Part shown: piece by piece, positions 8,578 to 18,639 of the stretch
Layout of the letters: every line of letters starts with the position of its first letter
Position numbering within the stretch: the first letter of the stretch is position 1
NCBI RefSeq assembly: GCF_020523605.1
Contig: NZ_JAJAQI010000011.1
Span: 1-64,000 of the forward strand
DNA length: 64,000 nucleotides
Direction of reading: 5' to 3'
DNA from: Roseicella aerolata
GTDB lineage: Bacteria > Pseudomonadota > Alphaproteobacteria > Acetobacterales > Acetobacteraceae
The notes under the pieces: model-generated
Seen by the model: the letters and a program-made list of their open reading frames with translations, nothing else
Databases searched by the model: none
Told to the model about the DNA's origin: nothing
Made by a program: the position numbers and the translations under genes

Positions 8578-8602
8578 GGGGCGCCCGGCGACCGGGCGCC
8601 CC
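8578..8602. terminator. Bidirectional hairpin between convergent genes
   Basis: ggggcgcccgg - cga - ccgggcgcccc is a perfect 11-bp stem lying between the ends of hbd and the convergent gene at 8613. There is no clear T run on either strand, so this may be a stabilising 3' hairpin rather than a full intrinsic terminator. Confidence 0.6.
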
Positions 8603-8612
8603 GGATGGCGGC

Positions 8613-9128
8613 TCAGCCCGCCTGCTTGGAGAAATCCACCTTGTCGTTCGCGCCCGGATGCGGCGGCTCGCCGGTCGTCACCGCCTTCAGGTAGCCATAG
8701 GCATGCACCAGGGTGCTGGACGGGCTGTCCCAGTACTCCGCGCCCTCGCAGGTCACTTTCAGCAGCGCGACCTTCGGGTCTTCCGCCCCGCCCGGGAACC
8801 AGGTGCGCAGCGGCTCGGACCACAGCTTCTTCTGCTGCGCCACGTCGCGCACCAGCTCCGCCGTGCCGTAGATGGAGACGTAGTTCTGGCTGCTCGGGTC
8901 CGAATAGGCCAGCAGGCAGCGCTCGTCCTGCGAGACCTCGCCGGTCTTCGGGCTGTGGCCTTCGGTGAAGAACCACAGCACGCCATCGAACTCCTTCTGG
9001 GAGGCGCGCATGGGCCGGCCGCGGAAGCGCCCCTGCTCGTCCATCGTCACCATCATGGTGGTGCCGATATCCTTGATCATCTCCCAGACCTTGCGCTTGG
9101 CCTCGGCGTCGCTGCGGGTCTCCACCAT
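8613..9128 (-). CDS. General-stress-protein-26-like pyridoxamine 5'-phosphate oxidase family protein
   Basis: The 171-residue protein has the split-barrel flavin-binding fold of the PNPOx-like/general stress protein 26 family. It starts in helix AKRKVWEMIKDIGTTMMVTM, followed by RGRPMRASQKEFDGVLWFFT, DERCLLAYSDPSSQNYVSIYGTAEL and a tryptophan-bearing WFPGGAEDPKVALLKVTCEGAEYWDS. The RPM and WF..G segments are usual for this family, which binds FMN/FAD or F420; a true role in vitamin B6 synthesis is unlikely. ATG at 9128 is chosen because aggagagcgagagg precedes it and no family homology exists upstream. It is convergent with hbd and divergent from gpmI. Confidence 0.88.
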   Translation of the reverse strand: MVETRSDAEAKRKVWEMIKDIGTTMMVTMDEQGRFRGRPMRASQKEFDGVLWFFTEGHSPKTGEVSQDERCLLAYSDPSSQNYVSIYGTAELVRDVAQQKKLWSEPLRTWFPGGAEDPKVALLKVTCEGAEYWDSPSSTLVHAYGYLKAVTTGEPPHPGANDKVDFSKQAG

Positions 9129-9266
9129 CCTCTCGCTCTCCTGTCCTTGGGCCTTTCCAGGAAAAGGCATCGCGGGGGCAACGGCCGGGCGGCGGGGCGG
9201 TTCCGGCCAGTGCTTGCCCCGCGCGGGGACCGGCGGTAAGGCCGGGCCAGCCGAGGAGATATCCCC

Positions 9267-10793
9267 ATGCCGCAGCCGCGCCCCGTCATGCTCGTCATCC
9301 TGGACGGCTGGGGCTGGCGCGAGGACCCGGCGGACAATGCCGTGCGCCAGGCCCGCACCCCGAATTTCGACGCCTTGTGGGAGGCCGGGCCGCGCGCCTT
9401 CCTGCACACCGCCGGCCAGGATGTCGGTCTGCCGGGCGGGCAGATGGGCAATTCCGAGGTCGGTCACCTCAATCTCGGCGCCGGCCGCGTCGTCATGCAG
9501 GACCTGCCGCGGATCGACGCCGCCGTGGCGGACGGCTCGATCGCCTCGCTGCCGGCGCTGACGGAGCTGATCACCCGGCTCAAGGCCTCGGGCGGGACCT
9601 GCCACCTGATGGGCCTGCTCTCCCCGGGCGGGGTGCACAGCCACCAGAAGCATGCGGCGGCGCTGGCCAAGGTGCTCTCGGCCGCCGGCGTGCCGGTCGC
9701 GATCCATGCCTTCACCGATGGCCGCGACACCCCGCCGCGCGCCGCGCCGGACTATCTGCGCACGCTGCTGGCCGATATCGCGGGCCTGCCGGGCGTCCGG
9801 GTCGCGACGGTCACCGGCCGCTACTACGCCATGGACCGCGACAACCGCTGGGAGCGGGTGAGCCAGGCCTATGACGTCATGGTCTCGGCCAAGGGCGCCC
9901 GCGCCGCCGACCCGGTCGCGGCGGTGGAGGCGGCGCATGCGAAGGATGTGACGGACGAGTTCGTCCCCGCCACTGCCATCGGCGATTACAGGGGCATGCA
10001 GGACGGCGACGGCATGCTCTGCTTCAACTTCCGCGCCGATCGGGTGCGGGAGATCCTGGGCGCCCTGCTCGATCCTGCCTTCACCGGCTTCGCGCGCAAG
10101 CGGACCATCCGCTTCGCCGCGGCCGCCGGCATGACGGAATACTCGACGGCGCTGAATCCCTTCCTCGGCACGCTTTTCCTGCCGCAGTCCATGGCGGACA
10201 TCCTGGGGGAGGTGGTGGCGCGCGCCGGCCGCACCCAGCTCCGCATGGCGGAGACCGAGAAATACCCGCATGTCACCTACTTCCTGAATGGCGGCGAGGA
10301 GCGGCCCTATGCGGGCGAGGACCGCATCATGGTCCCCTCCCCCAAGGTCGCAACCTATGACCTGCAGCCGGAGATGTCGGCGCCGGAACTGACCGAGAAG
10401 GCGGTGGAGGCGATCAACACCGGCAAGTATGATCTGATCGTGCTAAATTTCGCCAATCCCGACATGGTCGGTCATACCGGCAGCCTGGCGGCCGCGATCA
10501 GGGCGGTGGAGACGGTGGATGCCGGGCTCGGCCGCATCGCCGCGGCGATGCAGGCCCAGGGCGGCGCCCTGCTGGTCACGGCCGATCACGGCAATTGCGA
10601 GATGATGCGGGACCCCGAGACGGGCGGGCCGCACACGGCGCACACCACCAACCCGGTGCCGGTCCTGCTGACGGGCGGGCCGCAGGGCGCGAGGCTGCAT
10701 GACGGCAGGCTGGCCGATGTGGCGCCGACGCTGCTCCGACTGATGGGGCTGCCGCAGCCGGCGGCCATGACAGGCAGGCCGCTTGTGGAATAG
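9267..10793 (+). CDS. gpmI: 2,3-bisphosphoglycerate-independent phosphoglycerate mutase
   Basis: GpmI (508 residues) interconverts 3- and 2-phosphoglycerate using two Mn ions and a phosphoserine intermediate. The alkaline-phosphatase-fold metal motif VILDGWGWRED is at residues 10-20, and the nucleophile Ser63 lies in GQMGNSEVGHLNLGAG. The phosphate-transfer domain shows HLMGLLSPGGVHSHQKH and the DGRDTPPRAA loop; the C-terminal metal ligands are in NFANPDMVGHTG and LLVTADHGNCEMM. gaggagatatcccc precedes the ATG. It opens the run gpmI-envC-ctpA-yibQ-rppH, which is conserved in alphaproteobacteria. Confidence 0.97.
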   Translation: MPQPRPVMLVILDGWGWREDPADNAVRQARTPNFDALWEAGPRAFLHTAGQDVGLPGGQMGNSEVGHLNLGAGRVVMQDLPRIDAAVADGSIASLPALTELITRLKASGGTCHLMGLLSPGGVHSHQKHAAALAKVLSAAGVPVAIHAFTDGRDTPPRAAPDYLRTLLADIAGLPGVRVATVTGRYYAMDRDNRWERVSQAYDVMVSAKGARAADPVAAVEAAHAKDVTDEFVPATAIGDYRGMQDGDGMLCFNFRADRVREILGALLDPAFTGFARKRTIRFAAAAGMTEYSTALNPFLGTLFLPQSMADILGEVVARAGRTQLRMAETEKYPHVTYFLNGGEERPYAGEDRIMVPSPKVATYDLQPEMSAPELTEKAVEAINTGKYDLIVLNFANPDMVGHTGSLAAAIRAVETVDAGLGRIAAAMQAQGGALLVTADHGNCEMMRDPETGGPHTAHTTNPVPVLLTGGPQGARLHDGRLADVAPTLLRLMGLPQPAAMTGRPLVE

Positions 10794-10977
10794 AGCCCGA
10801 GGAGGGCGCTGCCCCTCTCGAACTCCCCCCGCCAGGCCGGAACCCGGCCTGGACCGGTCTGAGCCGGCAGGGTCAACTGCGGGTTTCGGGCCGGGACCAG
10901 GGGGACGCCTGCCCCGCGGGCGGGAGGGTGCGGCGCCCCAGCGAAGGCGCTGGCGCCTTCCAGGGGCAGCGCCCCCC
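10794..10977 (+). repeat. Intergenic GC-rich palindromic segment between gpmI and the envC-like gene
   Basis: This spacer contains short inverted repeats (for example ccaggccgg-aac-ccggcctgg and a gcgccccagcgaaggcgctggcgc-type palindrome). Near the end it has a caggggcagcgccccc motif that resembles the hairpin pair at 53099-53150. An open frame runs through it in phase with the envC-like gene, but its composition looks like repeat sequence, not protein. Confidence 0.4.
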
Positions 10978-12189
10978 TTGCTGGCGGCTCTCCTGGCCTT
11001 CTCCGCCCTTGCCCAGTCGCCCACCCCCCAGGCCGTCCAGGACGCCCAGCGCGCCGCCGCCGCCCAGCGCGAGGCCGCCGAGGCCGCCGCCCAGGCCGCC
11101 CAGGCCGCCGCGGCCGAGGAGCGAATACTGGCCGAGCGCCGGGTCGAGTCCGCCCGCCGCGCCCAGGCCGCCGAGCGGCGCCTGACCGAGGCCGAGGAGC
11201 GCCTCCGCGCCGCGGAAACCGCCACCGCCACGGCCGAAGCCCAGTTGCAGGAGCGCGCGGCTGCCCTCAGCCATGCCCTCCCGGTGATGCTCCGCCTTGC
11301 CCTCTGGCCGGCGGAATCCCTGCTGGCCACCCCCGGCCCGCCCGAGGATGCGCTGCGCGGCCTGCTGGTGCTGCAGGGCCTCTCGCGGGAGATGGCGGCC
11401 GAGGCCGCCACGCTGCGGGCGACCGGGGCCGAGGCCGCCCGCCGCGCAGTTGCCGCCGAGGCCGAGGCCGCCGAGCTGCGCACGGCCCAGGCCCAGTCCC
11501 GCGCCGCGGCCGAGGCGCTGGAGGAGGATCTGGCCGAGGCCCGCCGCCGCCGCGCCGGCGCCCGCGATGCCGAGGCGGAGGCGGCGCGCCGGGCCGAGGA
11601 GGCCGCCGCCCGCGCGAGCAGCCTGGAAGGCGCCCTCGCCCGGCTGCGGCGGGAGGAGGCGCGGCGGGAGGCGGAGCGGCAGCGGCGCGAGGCGGCGGAG
11701 GCGCGAGCCGCCGAGGCGGCCGAGGCCGCCGCCCGCGCGCGCGAGGCCGCCCGGCCCCGGAGGCAGGAGGCGGTCGCCCGGCCGCCCGCCGCCGAGCCGG
11801 ACGAGCCCTCCCCCCGTGGCGGGGGCCGTCCCATGCCGGTCGCCGGCCAGGTGACGCGCGAATTCGGCGCCTCGGGGGAAGGCGGGCCGGCCCGCGGGAT
11901 GACCCTCTCGGCGCTGCCCGGCGCCCGCGTGGTCAGCCCCTGCGCCGGACGGGTCGTCTTCGGCTCGCCCTTTCGCAGCTACGGGCTGTTGTTGATTGTG
12001 GATTGCGGCGGCGGCTACCATTTCGTGCTGGCCGGCCTGGACCGGCTGGATACCGCCCCGGGGCAGCGCGTGCTGGCCGGGGAGCCGGTGGGGACGCTCG
12101 CCGCGGGGGGCCGGGCCTCGCTGTATCTGGAGTTGCGTCACCGCGGACGGCCGGTGGACCCCAGGAATTGGTTTGCCGCCAGGGGATGA
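10978..12189 (+). CDS. EnvC-like murein hydrolase activator (coiled coil plus degenerate M23/LytM domain)
   Basis: After a hydrophobic leader (LLAALLAFSALAQ) the protein is an Ala/Glu/Arg-rich coiled coil to about residue 270. It ends in a LytM/M23 domain: VTREFGASGEGGPARGMTL, GARVVSPCAGRVVFG, YHFVLAGLDRLDTAPGQRV and LYLELRHRGRPVDPRNW. Active M23 peptidases carry HxxxD and HxH zinc ligands; here only the His of ELRHRG is obvious. The protein therefore resembles EnvC/NlpD-type activators of N-acetylmuramoyl-L-alanine amidases, not an enzyme. The start is uncertain: TTG at 10978 after caggggcagc, or TTG at 10783 overlapping gpmI. It lies just before ctpA, as in other alphaproteobacteria. Confidence 0.82.
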   Translation: MLAALLAFSALAQSPTPQAVQDAQRAAAAQREAAEAAAQAAQAAAAEERILAERRVESARRAQAAERRLTEAEERLRAAETATATAEAQLQERAAALSHALPVMLRLALWPAESLLATPGPPEDALRGLLVLQGLSREMAAEAATLRATGAEAARRAVAAEAEAAELRTAQAQSRAAAEALEEDLAEARRRRAGARDAEAEAARRAEEAAARASSLEGALARLRREEARREAERQRREAAEARAAEAAEAAARAREAARPRRQEAVARPPAAEPDEPSPRGGGRPMPVAGQVTREFGASGEGGPARGMTLSALPGARVVSPCAGRVVFGSPFRSYGLLLIVDCGGGYHFVLAGLDRLDTAPGQRVLAGEPVGTLAAGGRASLYLELRHRGRPVDPRNWFAARG

Positions 12190-12264
12190 GGCGGCCAGAT
12201 TCGTCGCCAGGTGATTTGGAACGCGGTCCCGGAGGGCCGCAACGCAGGGAAGCAGGTTGGCCGC

Positions 12265-13650
<1,386 letters not shown>

Positions 13651-13680
13651 AGGGGCCGGCGCAGCCACAGGCGCATCATC

Positions 13681-13728
13681 CGTGGGTGGAAACACTCACG
13701 GGTTTGATTCCGCTTAGGCGATAAGCGG
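13681..13728 (+). other. Two adjacent small hairpins between ctpA and yibQ
   Basis: cgtgggtg-gaaa-cactcacg (one mismatch; 13681-13700) and ccgctt-aggcgat-aagcgg (13710-13728) lie in the 135-bp gap. They could be a weak attenuating or processing site; there is no T run. Confidence 0.35.
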
Positions 13729-13785
13729 GTAGAGTGGTGCCGTGCCGCAGGAGCGGCGCGCCCCCTCTGCGAAGGAAGACCGACC

Positions 13786-14928
13786 GTGCTCCCACGGCTC
13801 GACCTCACCGGCTGGCGCGGCCTCGGGGCCTTCTGGGTCCTGGTGATGGCCCTGTTCGCCGGTGGCGCCGGCCTGCTCGCCTGGCTTGGTCCGCCGCCGG
13901 GCCTGCCGGCCCCTGTCCCCCTGGCGGCGCAGGCGCCGCCCGCGGCCTCCCCCGCACCGGCCGGGGCGGCGGCCCCGGCCGCCACGGCCCCGCCGGCCAC
14001 GGGCGCCGTCCCCCCATCTGCTGCGGGCGCGGAGGCCGGCCCCGCCCAGGTTGCAGCGCCGGAGCCCTCCCCCATCCTGGAGGCCGCCTATCGCAGCGCC
14101 CAGCCCGGCCGGCCCACCCCGGCCGTCGATCCCGCGCTGATCGAGAATGGCCCGCATGGCCGCCTGCCGCGCATCGGGCCCGATGGCCGCACCGCCATCC
14201 GCACCTATGGCCGGCCCTTCGACCGGCAGGACCCGCGGCCGCGCATCGGCCTCGTCATCGGGGGGCTGGGCATGAATGCCGCGGTGACGGAGGAGGCGAT
14301 CCGCCGCCTGCCCGGCACCGTCACCCTGGCCTTCAGCCCCTATGCCCCACGGGTCGAGCGGTTGCTGGACCAGGCCCGCGCCAAGGGGATGGAGGTGCTG
14401 CTGGCGCTGCCGCTGGAGCCGACCGGCTACCCGCTGAACAATCCGGGCGACCGGGCGCTGCTGACCGGCCTCAATCCTGCGGAGAATCACGACCGGCTGC
14501 TCTGGGCGCTCTCGCGTTTCACGGGCTATGCCGGGGCGATCGGCGCGCTCGGGCCCATGCGGGGGGAGCGTTACGCCCAGCTGGGCGAGGCCATGGGCGC
14601 GCTGCAGACGACGCTCTATGCCCGGGGCCTGCTCTATGTCGATCCGCGCCCGGGCGCGGTGCGCGGGCCGGAACGGGCCTGGGGCCGCGGCGTCGATCTG
14701 GTGGTGGATGAGCCGGCGACCCGCAGCGAGATCGAGCGCAAGCTGGCGGCGCTGGAGGCCCTGGCGCGGGAGCACGGCACGGCGCTGGGCTATGCGGGGG
14801 AGGCCTCGCCGGTGCTGGTGGACCGGGTGGCGGCCTGGGCCGGCAGCGTGGAGGCGCGCGGGCTGGTGCTGGCGCCGGTCACGGCGATGCTCCGCCGGCC
14901 GGAGGTGGAGCCGGCGCGGGGCCGCTGA
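13786..14928 (+). CDS. Divergent polysaccharide deacetylase family protein (YibQ/DUF610)
   Basis: Residues 1-45 include a membrane anchor (LGAFWVLVMALFAGGAGLLAWL), followed by an Ala/Pro linker to about residue 115 and then the YibQ-type deacetylase fold. The fold shows RIGLVIGGLGMNAAVTEEAI, LPGTVTLAFSPYAPRVERLL, EVLLALPLEPTGYPLNNPGD, GYAGAIGALGPMRGE and LLYVDPRPG. These are the family's usual blocks, but the classical NodB zinc motif is absent, which is why the family is called divergent. The role is unproven; linkage with envC and ctpA points to cell-envelope work. The start is GTG at 13786, preceded by gaaggaag. Confidence 0.88.
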   Translation: MLPRLDLTGWRGLGAFWVLVMALFAGGAGLLAWLGPPPGLPAPVPLAAQAPPAASPAPAGAAAPAATAPPATGAVPPSAAGAEAGPAQVAAPEPSPILEAAYRSAQPGRPTPAVDPALIENGPHGRLPRIGPDGRTAIRTYGRPFDRQDPRPRIGLVIGGLGMNAAVTEEAIRRLPGTVTLAFSPYAPRVERLLDQARAKGMEVLLALPLEPTGYPLNNPGDRALLTGLNPAENHDRLLWALSRFTGYAGAIGALGPMRGERYAQLGEAMGALQTTLYARGLLYVDPRPGAVRGPERAWGRGVDLVVDEPATRSEIERKLAALEALAREHGTALGYAGEASPVLVDRVAAWAGSVEARGLVLAPVTAMLRRPEVEPARGR

Positions 14929-14975
14929 CCGCGGGCGCGCGCCGCGGTATGGCTGCGCCGCTTCGGAGTTGACCC

Positions 14976-15458
14976 ATGGACCTGCCCTACCGCCTCTGCG
15001 TCGGCGCCCTGCTGTTCAACAAGGACGGGCTGGTGCTCGTCGCCCGCCGCGCCGACCTGCCGAATGCCGAAGGCGCGGCCGGCGGCTGGCAACTGCCGCA
15101 GGGCGGCATCGATGCCGGCGAGGATCCGCGCATCGCCATCTTCCGCGAGCTGGAGGAGGAGATCGGCACCGCCAGGGCGGAGATCATCGCCGAGCATCCG
15201 GACTGGCTGACCTACGACCTGCCGCCCGGGCTGATCGGCAAGGCGCTGGGCGGGAAGTACCGGGGCCAGAAGCAGCGCTGGTTCGCGCTGCGCTTCCTGG
15301 GCGAGGACAGCGACATCCGGCTGGACCTGGACCCGCACCCGGAATTCGATGCCTGGCGCTGGGCGAGACTGGCGGAGCTGCCGGAGCTGGCGGTGGCCTT
15401 CAAGCGGGAGATCTATGAGGTGCTGGCGCGGGATTTCGCGCGGTTCGCGGCGCGGTAG
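14976..15458 (+). CDS. rppH: RNA pyrophosphohydrolase (Nudix)
   Basis: RppH removes pyrophosphate from 5'-triphosphorylated RNA to trigger decay. The 160-residue protein carries the Nudix box GGIDAGEDPRIAIFRELEEEIG (G..E-type spacing with REL.EE.G) at about residues 37-58, preceded by the RppH-typical WQLPQGG. KALGGKYRGQKQRWFALRF and FDAWRWARLAELPELAVAFKREIYE match the family. It closes the gpmI-envC-ctpA-yibQ-rppH series, with a 47-bp gap from yibQ. Confidence 0.95.
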   Translation: MDLPYRLCVGALLFNKDGLVLVARRADLPNAEGAAGGWQLPQGGIDAGEDPRIAIFRELEEEIGTARAEIIAEHPDWLTYDLPPGLIGKALGGKYRGQKQRWFALRFLGEDSDIRLDLDPHPEFDAWRWARLAELPELAVAFKREIYEVLARDFARFAAR

Positions 15459-15536
15459 CCCATACCGGCCAGCATGAATGCCGGCAGGCATGGCTCGTTG
15501 CCCAGCGCGCAGCCGCCAACCCAACCCTGCGCGCGA

Positions 15537-15574
15537 TACCGACCGGCAGACATCGAGACGTCTGCCGGTCGGTA
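15537..15574. terminator. Strong hairpin downstream of rppH
   Basis: A perfect 14-bp stem (accgaccggcagac ... gtctgccggtcggt, loop atcgagac, plus a flanking T-A pair) lies 79 bp after rppH. No T tract follows, so it may be a 3' stabiliser or a Rho-associated end shared with moeA transcribed toward it. Confidence 0.5.
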
Positions 15575-15595
15575 AGCCCATTTCCGCCGCAGGAA

Positions 15596-15639
15596 TCTGC
15601 GGGCGCTTTCATCGCAACCTCAGGCGTGACGCCGGTCTG
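15596..15639 (+). repeat. Dispersed intergenic repeat, copy 2 (first copy at 1431)
   Basis: Shares tctgcgggcgctttc and caggcgtgacgcc with 1433-1476, in the same orientation and at the same relative spacing. It sits between the rppH hairpin and the end of moeA. Confidence 0.55.
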
Positions 15640-15707
15640 CCACCGGCAGGACCGTCTCGCCGGGCCTGAAAGCCAGGCGCGGCCTTCCTGGCGGCGCCGG
15701 TTTCCAT

Positions 15708-16955
15708 TCAGAACAGCGCCGCGAAGGGCAGCACCCGCACCGCATCCCCCGGCGCCACGGCCGTGACATCCTCGGGCAGTTCGGCGAAGGCGTCGCTCTC
15801 GGTGAGGGAGGTCAGCAGCCCGGCCCCCTCCCGCTCGAATTTCTCGGCGACCGGCATCTCCCCGCCCGGCTGCAGCCGCACCCGCACATATTCGCGCCGC
15901 CCGGCCTTCTTGCGGTAGCGGAACTCCGCCCGTGCCGGGAAGCGCGGCAGCGGCTCCGGCAATGCCCCCGCCAGGCGCAGCACCAGGGGCCGGGCCAGGT
16001 GCAGGAAGGTCACCACCGCCGCCACCGGGTTGCCGGGCAGGCCCAGCACCGGCGTGCCGCCCACCACTCCCATCGCCGCCGGGCGGCCGGGCTTCACCGC
16101 CAGCCGCCAGAAGACCAGCCTGCCGCCCTGCTCGATGGCGGCGCGGACATGGTCCTCCTCCCCGGTGCTGACGCCGCCCGAGGTCAGCAGCAGGTCGTGG
16201 CTGCCGGCAGCCGCGCGCAGCGCCGCGGCGCTCGCCTCCGCCCGGTCCGGCAGGATGCCGAGATCGATCGCCTCCACCGGCAGCCGGGCCAGCAGGGCGA
16301 GCAGGGTGAAGCGGTTGCTGTCATAGGTCTGCGCCGAGCCGAGGGCGCTGCCGGGCGAGGCCAGCTCATCCCCGGTCGAGAAGACGCCGACCCGGATGCG
16401 CGGCACGACCGGCAGCGCGGCGCAGCCGAGCGCGGCGGCAAGGCCGATCTCCGGCGCCCGCAGCCGCCGCCCGGCGGGCAGCGCGATGGCGCCCTGCGCC
16501 ACATCCTCCCCCGCCGGGCGGGCATTGGCGCCGGGCCTGAGGCCGGGCGGGACCAGCACCGCGCCCGGCTCCTGCCCCGCATCCTCCTGCATCAGCACCG
16601 TGTCGGCGCCGGGCGGCATCGGGGCGCCGGTGAAGATGCGGGCGGCGGCGCCCGACGGCAGAGAGGGCGCCGCCTGGCCGGCCGCGACCCGCCCTTCCAG
16701 CCGCAGCCGCGTCGGGCCCTCGGCGGCCAGGTCGGCGTGGCGGAAGGCATAGCCATCCACCGCGCTGTTGAAGAAGGGTGGCAGCGGCAGCGGCGCCCGC
16801 AGGTCGCGCGCCAGCACCCGGCCGAGCGCGGCGGCCAGCGCCACCTGTTCCTCGCCCGCCACGGGCGGGACGCGCTCGGCGATCAGCGCCTCGGCGGCTT
16901 CGACCGAGAGCAGCGGACCGCCGAAGGCGAAGCAGTCATCCGAGAGCTGCGCCAA
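15708..16955 (-). CDS. moeA: Molybdopterin molybdenumtransferase
   Basis: MoeA (415 residues) inserts molybdate into adenylated molybdopterin. The family blocks are clear: PLPPFFNSAVDGYAFR, GRVAAGQAAP, ARIFTGAPMPPGADTVLMQE, GEDVAQGAIALPAGRRL, IRVGVFSTGDEL, then SGGVSTGEEDHVR and VKPGRPAAMGVVGGTPVLGLPGNPVAAVVTFLHL. Length is normal. The start is TTG at 16955; the only nearby ATG is out of frame. It follows mobB by 6 bp, forming a molybdenum-cofactor pair placed next to formate dehydrogenase, the molybdoenzyme these proteins would serve. Confidence 0.95.
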   Translation of the reverse strand: MAQLSDDCFAFGGPLLSVEAAEALIAERVPPVAGEEQVALAAALGRVLARDLRAPLPLPPFFNSAVDGYAFRHADLAAEGPTRLRLEGRVAAGQAAPSLPSGAAARIFTGAPMPPGADTVLMQEDAGQEPGAVLVPPGLRPGANARPAGEDVAQGAIALPAGRRLRAPEIGLAAALGCAALPVVPRIRVGVFSTGDELASPGSALGSAQTYDSNRFTLLALLARLPVEAIDLGILPDRAEASAAALRAAAGSHDLLLTSGGVSTGEEDHVRAAIEQGGRLVFWRLAVKPGRPAAMGVVGGTPVLGLPGNPVAAVVTFLHLARPLVLRLAGALPEPLPRFPARAEFRYRKKAGRREYVRVRLQPGGEMPVAEKFEREGAGLLTSLTESDAFAELPEDVTAVAPGDAVRVLPFAALF

Positions 16956-16961
16956 ACCGCC

Positions 16962-17474
16962 TCATCCCATCCAGGCCGCGGCATCCACGGCGAACCGCTC
17001 CACCAGATCGGCGATGCCCTCCGCATCGTCCAGGGGGGCCCAGGGCAGATCGGTGGCGGGCGGCCGTATATCGGCGGCAATGCCGGCGATATGCGGGTCC
17101 TCCGGGTGCAGCCAGGGCTTGCCGTTTTCCGCCCGGTGGACCTCGATCTTCGGATGGGTGTCGCGCTTGAAGCCCTCGACGATCACGAGATCCACGGGCG
17201 AGAGGCGCGAGAGAAGGAAGCGCAGGTCGGGCTCCGGCCCGCCGCGCAGTTCCGTCATCAGCGCCCAGCGATGGGCGGAGCTGACCAGCACCTGTTGCGC
17301 GCCTGCCTGCCGGTGCTCCCAGGAATCCTTGCCGGGCGTATCGACATCGAAGCGATGATGCGCGTGCTTGAGGGTGGAGACGCCGATGCCCCGGCGGGCG
17401 AGGCAGGGGATCAGCCGGATGAGGAGCGTGGTCTTGCCGGCCCCGCTCCAGCCGGCGAGGCCGATGAGCTTCAT
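16962..17474 (-). CDS. mobB: Molybdopterin-guanine dinucleotide biosynthesis adaptor protein
   Basis: MobB is a 170-residue GTP-binding protein that assists MobA in making the bis-MGD cofactor of the DMSO-reductase family, which includes formate dehydrogenase. The P-loop GWSGAGKTTLLIRLIP lies at residues 8-23. STLKHAHHRFDVDTPGKDSW with the following HRQAGAQQVLVSS, and VDLVIVEGFKRDTHPKIEVHR, are standard MobB motifs. Length is normal. It lies between fdhC and moeA on the same strand; the 166-bp gap from fdhC contains a GC hairpin, so transcription may be separate or attenuated. Confidence 0.95.
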   Translation of the reverse strand: MKLIGLAGWSGAGKTTLLIRLIPCLARRGIGVSTLKHAHHRFDVDTPGKDSWEHRQAGAQQVLVSSAHRWALMTELRGGPEPDLRFLLSRLSPVDLVIVEGFKRDTHPKIEVHRAENGKPWLHPEDPHIAGIAADIRPPATDLPWAPLDDAEGIADLVERFAVDAAAWMG

Positions 17475-17609
17475 GGTGACCCATTATAGGGAAGAGCGCC
17501 GCGGCGCGAAGGAAAGGCGGCGGGGTGGCCCGGCCTTCTCTCCCCGGCTGGCAGCGGAGACGCCTGCCGGGGGCAAGGCGGGGGCCCGGTGACAGCCCCC
17601 TGCCGCATT

Positions 17610-17633
17610 CCTCCCCCGCCGGGGCGGGGGAGG
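17610..17633. terminator. GC hairpin after fdhC
   Basis: cctcccccgcc and its complement ggcgggggagg form an 11-bp stem separated by 2 bases, just downstream of the fdhC stop. It has no T tract. It may protect the 3' end of the fdh mRNA. Confidence 0.4.
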
Positions 17634-17640
17634 GCCTGGA

Positions 17641-18639
17641 TCAGTCGCCGCCCGCGGCGCGGGCGCCGGGCGGCAGGACGGTCTGGCGGGCCTTCTCGAC
17701 CTCTTCCTCGACCCAGAGACCGTGATGCTCCTTGGCCCAGTTGTAGTCCACCTGGCCGGAGCCCATGGCATCGAAGGCCCCCTCCATCCCGACCGAGCCG
17801 ATATAGATATGCGCCAGCATGGCCGCGATCATCAGCACGGCGATGATCCCGTGCACCATATGGGCCAGCTGCATGCCGGCGATATCGGTGACGGTGAAGG
17901 GGAAGATCAGCACATAGCCGGAGGCCGCGACCAGGCCGCCGCCCAGCACCGTGATCCAGAAGACCATCTTCTGCCCGGCATTGAACCGCCCGGCGACCGG
18001 ATGGCCCTTGCCGAAGAAGCCGCCGCCGAGCTTCAGCCAGTCGATGTCGCGCCGCTCCGGCAGGTTGTCCTTTGCCCAGAGCAGCAGCATGACGGTGATG
18101 CCGAGGGTGAAGGGGAAGGCGAGGTAGTTGTGCGCGACCTTGCCCCAGAGGCTCGCCGCGGTGAAGGCTTCCGGCCCCAGCAGCGGCAGCAGCAGGTGCC
18201 GGCCGAAGGTCAGGTTGAGGCCGGTCAGGCCCAGGATGATGAAGCAGGTGGCCACCATCCAGTGATTCGCCCGCTCCAGCAGGGAGAAGCGGGTCATGGT
18301 CCGGCCGGAGGCGCCGCCCGGGATGGGAATGCGGCCCTTCACCCCGAAGAAGGCCAGCAGCAGGCCGAGGATGCCGAGCACGGCGACGCCGCCGACCCAG
18401 GCGAGGGTGCGGTTGTGGAATTCCCGCCACTCCCGCCCCTGCGGCTGGATCAGGCTGGCCGCACGGGCATCGGGGATGGAGACGCGGCCCTCGATCCGGC
18501 CGCCCTGCAGCATGCGCTGCATCTCCATCTCCTCGGCCGAGACGGTGCCGCGGCCGGGGGACGGGGTGGGGGCCTGCGCCTGGACGGCGCCGGCCGAGAG
18601 CGTCAGCGCCAGCAGCGCCGCGGGAAGATGGCGGATCAT
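17641..18639 (-). CDS. Formate dehydrogenase, gamma subunit (cytochrome b membrane anchor)
   Basis: The 332-residue protein has a cleavable signal (LPAALLALTLSAGAVQAQA), a periplasmic stretch to about residue 70, a helix, then a four-helix cytochrome b561-type domain. Candidate haem ligands are His in SLLERANHWMVATCFIILG, in KVAHNYLAFPFTLGI and in AHMVHGIIAVLMIAAMLAHIY. It anchors the FdhAB catalytic dimer to the membrane and passes electrons to quinone. fdhC overlaps fdhB by 4 bp. The C-terminal tail (EVEKARQTVLPPGARAAGGD) matches the family in which formate dehydrogenase is periplasm-facing. Confidence 0.93.
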   Translation of the reverse strand: MIRHLPAALLALTLSAGAVQAQAPTPSPGRGTVSAEEMEMQRMLQGGRIEGRVSIPDARAASLIQPQGREWREFHNRTLAWVGGVAVLGILGLLLAFFGVKGRIPIPGGASGRTMTRFSLLERANHWMVATCFIILGLTGLNLTFGRHLLLPLLGPEAFTAASLWGKVAHNYLAFPFTLGITVMLLLWAKDNLPERRDIDWLKLGGGFFGKGHPVAGRFNAGQKMVFWITVLGGGLVAASGYVLIFPFTVTDIAGMQLAHMVHGIIAVLMIAAMLAHIYIGSVGMEGAFDAMGSGQVDYNWAKEHHGLWVEEEVEKARQTVLPPGARAAGGD

